Assembly (NCBI RefSeq): GCF_000182645.1 | Contig: NZ_ACQA01000002.1 | Location: 558,001-622,000 of the forward strand | Length of the DNA: 64,000 nucleotides | Source: Brucella intermedia LMG 3301 | Lineage (GTDB): Bacteria > Pseudomonadota > Alphaproteobacteria > Rhizobiales > Rhizobiaceae | Reading direction: 5' to 3' | Shown: positions 62,262 through 64,000 of the stretch, in pieces | Position numbering within the stretch: the first letter of the stretch is position 1 | Layout of the letters: the number at the start of each line of letters is the position of its first letter | Translations under genes and position numbers: made by a program | Notes under the pieces: generated by a model | Told to the model about the DNA's origin: nothing | Seen by the model: the letters and a program-made list of their open reading frames with translations, nothing else | Database searches by the model: none

Positions 62262-63674
62262 GTGAAGCCATTCGACGAGATGCTCAACCATGGCGGGAAT
62301 GTCCGCCAGCCTTACGAATTTCTCAAGCAATGGCTCGACCAACAGGACCCGCACAAACTTCTGCAGAAGAGCGACGATGCCGAAAGCGTGTTTCGCAAGA
62401 CGGGCATCACCTTCGCCGTCTATGGCGACCAGGAGGCGGGCGAACGCCTTATTCCCTTCGACATCATTCCGCGCATCATTTCAGGGCAGGAATGGCGGCG
62501 TCTGTCGCAGGGCATCGAACAGCGCGTGATGGCGCTGAACGCTTTTCTCGATGACATCTACCATCGTCAGGAGATCGTCAGGGCAGGGCGCATTCCCAAA
62601 GAGCTGATTTCCAAAAATGAAGCCTTCCTGCCGGAAATGATCGGCTTCCGCCCGCCGGGGAACGTCTACACCCATATTATCGGCGTCGATATCGTGCGCA
62701 CAGCCGAAAACCAGTTCTATGTACTGGAAGACAATGCCCGCACGCCATCGGGCGTTTCCTATATGCTGGAAAATCGCGAAACCATGATGCAGCTCTTTCC
62801 GGAGCTATTCCAGAACGTCAAGGTTCGCCCGGTCGAGAATTATCCGCAATTGCTGCGCCAGTCACTGGCAAGCGTTGCGCCTCCCGGCACGCAAGATGTT
62901 CCGACCGTCGCGGTGCTGACGCCAGGCATCTACAACTCCGCCTATTTTGAACATGCATTCCTTGCCGACCAGATGGGCGTCGAACTGGTCGAGGGAAGCG
63001 ATCTGCGCGTTGTGGACGGACGTGTGGCGATGCGGACCACGCAAGGGTATCGCGCCATCGACGTGCTTTACCGGCGCGTGGATGATGCGTTTCTGGATCC
63101 GCTGACATTCAGGCCGGACTCGACGCTCGGCGTTGCCGGTATCATGGATGTCTACCGGGCCGGGAATATCACGATTGCCAACGCACCGGGAACTGGCATC
63201 GCCGACGACAAGGCGATCTATTCCTATATGCCGGAAATCGTGGAGTTCTATACGGGCCGCAAGGCCATTCTCGAAAACGTTCCGACATGGCGCTGTTCCG
63301 AACCGGACAGCCTTGCTTATGTGTTCGACAACCTTGCCGAGCTTGTGGTCAAGGAAGTCCATGGCTCTGGCGGCTATGGAATGCTGGTCGGACCCGCTTC
63401 GACAAAGGCCGAACGCGACGTTTTCGCCGAGAAATTGAAAGCAAGGCCGCGCAACTATATCGCGCAACCCACACTGGCGCTTTCAACCACGCCCATCTTC
63501 ACCAAGAGCGGGCTTGCACCGCGCCACGTCGATCTGCGCCCCTTCGTTCTGGTTTCAGACCGCATCCGCATAACGCCGGGCGGACTTACGCGTGTGGCGT
63601 TGAAGGAGGGATCGCTTGTCGTGAATTCCAGTCAGGGCGGCGGCACCAAGGATACGTGGGTACTCGACGACTGA
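62262..63674 (+). CDS. Circularly permuted ATP-grasp protein
   Basis: A 470-residue protein of the circularly permuted ATP-grasp family (DUF404/DUF407 type). It has YGDQEAGERLIPFDIIPRII, a nucleotide-binding VVKEVHGSGGYGMLVG and VYVLEDNARTPSGVSY-like core (FYVLEDNARTPSGVSY). These proteins occur with alpha-E proteins, as here, and often with transglutaminase-like genes; the set is thought to make or modify a peptide-like product, but the substrate is unknown. The start is GTG 62262 after AAGGGGAAG. Confidence 0.85.
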   Translation: MKPFDEMLNHGGNVRQPYEFLKQWLDQQDPHKLLQKSDDAESVFRKTGITFAVYGDQEAGERLIPFDIIPRIISGQEWRRLSQGIEQRVMALNAFLDDIYHRQEIVRAGRIPKELISKNEAFLPEMIGFRPPGNVYTHIIGVDIVRTAENQFYVLEDNARTPSGVSYMLENRETMMQLFPELFQNVKVRPVENYPQLLRQSLASVAPPGTQDVPTVAVLTPGIYNSAYFEHAFLADQMGVELVEGSDLRVVDGRVAMRTTQGYRAIDVLYRRVDDAFLDPLTFRPDSTLGVAGIMDVYRAGNITIANAPGTGIADDKAIYSYMPEIVEFYTGRKAILENVPTWRCSEPDSLAYVFDNLAELVVKEVHGSGGYGMLVGPASTKAERDVFAEKLKARPRNYIAQPTLALSTTPIFTKSGLAPRHVDLRPFVLVSDRIRITPGGLTRVALKEGSLVVNSSQGGGTKDTWVLDD

Positions 63675-63736
63675 AACAATTGGATTGACGTGCTGCAACT
63701 GACGGCAAGATCAGGGCGCGAAGAGGGGAATGATTT

Positions 63737-64000
63737 ATGCTTCTTGGCCGTACGGCAAACGGACTTTACTGGATGTTCCGCTATATAGAGCGGGCCGAAA
63801 ACATGGCGCGCCTTGTCGATGCGGGTCTTCGCATGGCACTGACGAAAACTTCAGATGCACCCGAAGAATGGTCATCGGTGGCGGTTTCGGCAGGCGCAAG
63901 TCAGGGTTTTTCGGCGAAATACGATGTCTATAACGCCGCCAATGTCGCCGATTTCCTGCTGCGCGATGCGGATAATCCGTCGAGCGTGATGACATGCTTT
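63737..64000 (+). CDS. Alpha-E domain protein (DUF403), 3'-truncated by the window edge
   Basis: The first 88 codons of an alpha-E family protein: MLLGRTANGLYWMFRYIERA, then ENMARLVDAGLRMALT, the usual N-terminus. The frame is still open at the window end. AGGGGAA lies upstream of ATG 63737, 63 bp after the ATP-grasp gene, so the two form an operon. The family is helical, always linked to the ATP-grasp partner, and of unknown reaction. Confidence 0.82.
   Translation, partial: MLLGRTANGLYWMFRYIERAENMARLVDAGLRMALTKTSDAPEEWSSVAVSAGASQGFSAKYDVYNAANVADFLLRDADNPSSVMTCF

Overview
The window reads like an alphaproteobacterium of the Rhizobiales, most likely Brucellaceae (Ochrobactrum/Brucella type). 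This is inferred from the overall gene style, the dctA/dctBD arrangement, taurine and ectoine catabolic clusters with MocR-type regulators, circularly permuted ATP-grasp/alpha-E genes and a palindromic intergenic element of rhizobial type. No rRNA, tRNA, phage, transposase or CRISPR array was seen. The DNA is gene-dense, and most of it is devoted to importing and degrading small organic solutes, as on the second chromosome or chromid of these bacteria (inference).

Layout. 1-12.3 kb: ectoine/hydroxyectoine catabolism. It holds a 5'-truncated enuR-like MocR regulator, a leftward operon eutB-eutC-doeA-doeB-ehuB-ehuC-ehuD-ehuA, and a rightward set made of an AsnC/Lrp regulator, doeC and doeD. No eutA is visible. 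12.3-16.5 kb: an OmpR/EnvZ-type two-component pair divergent from two small secreted proteins (one very basic, Asr-like), a DUF488 protein, and a glutathione S-transferase split by a frameshift. 16.5-21.4 kb: dctD-dctB divergent from dctA, with a sigma-54 promoter and a DctD-type palindrome. 21.4-26.6 kb: NDH-2, a MarR regulator divergent from a DUF899/VOC operon, then a ROK kinase and cutC. 26.6-28.9 kb: metA behind a candidate S-box-like riboswitch, and an MFS transporter. 29-32.9 kb: a GH25 lipoprotein, a MocR regulator divergent from a PNPOx-like flavoprotein, and an Lrp regulator. 33-37.9 kb: a polar amino acid ABC importer with a RocB-like M20 peptidase. 37.9-47.2 kb: taurine dissimilation (tauABC, tauXY, xsc, pta) with divergent tauR. 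47.4-50.4 kb: a large OmpA-family coiled-coil protein and two tandem paralogous small proteins. 50.7-55.7 kb: a sulfonate/nitrate-type ABC importer convergent with a TctE/TctD-like two-component pair. 55.8-61.4 kb: a GNAT enzyme, then an AbgB-like M20 amidohydrolase with a polar amino acid ABC importer. 61.6-64 kb: a MogA-family protein, a circularly permuted ATP-grasp protein and the start of an alpha-E protein.

How the genes work together. Ectoine would enter through EhuABCD, be opened by DoeA, deacetylated by DoeB, transaminated by DoeD and oxidised by DoeC to aspartate. Taurine would enter through TauABC, be oxidised by TauXY to sulfoacetaldehyde, and be converted by Xsc and Pta to acetyl-CoA and sulfite. 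C4-dicarboxylates enter through DctA. Three MocR regulators (GntR helix-turn-helix fused to an aminotransferase fold) lie next to their likely targets; two of these intergenic regions carry direct repeats spaced 22 bp apart that look like operators.
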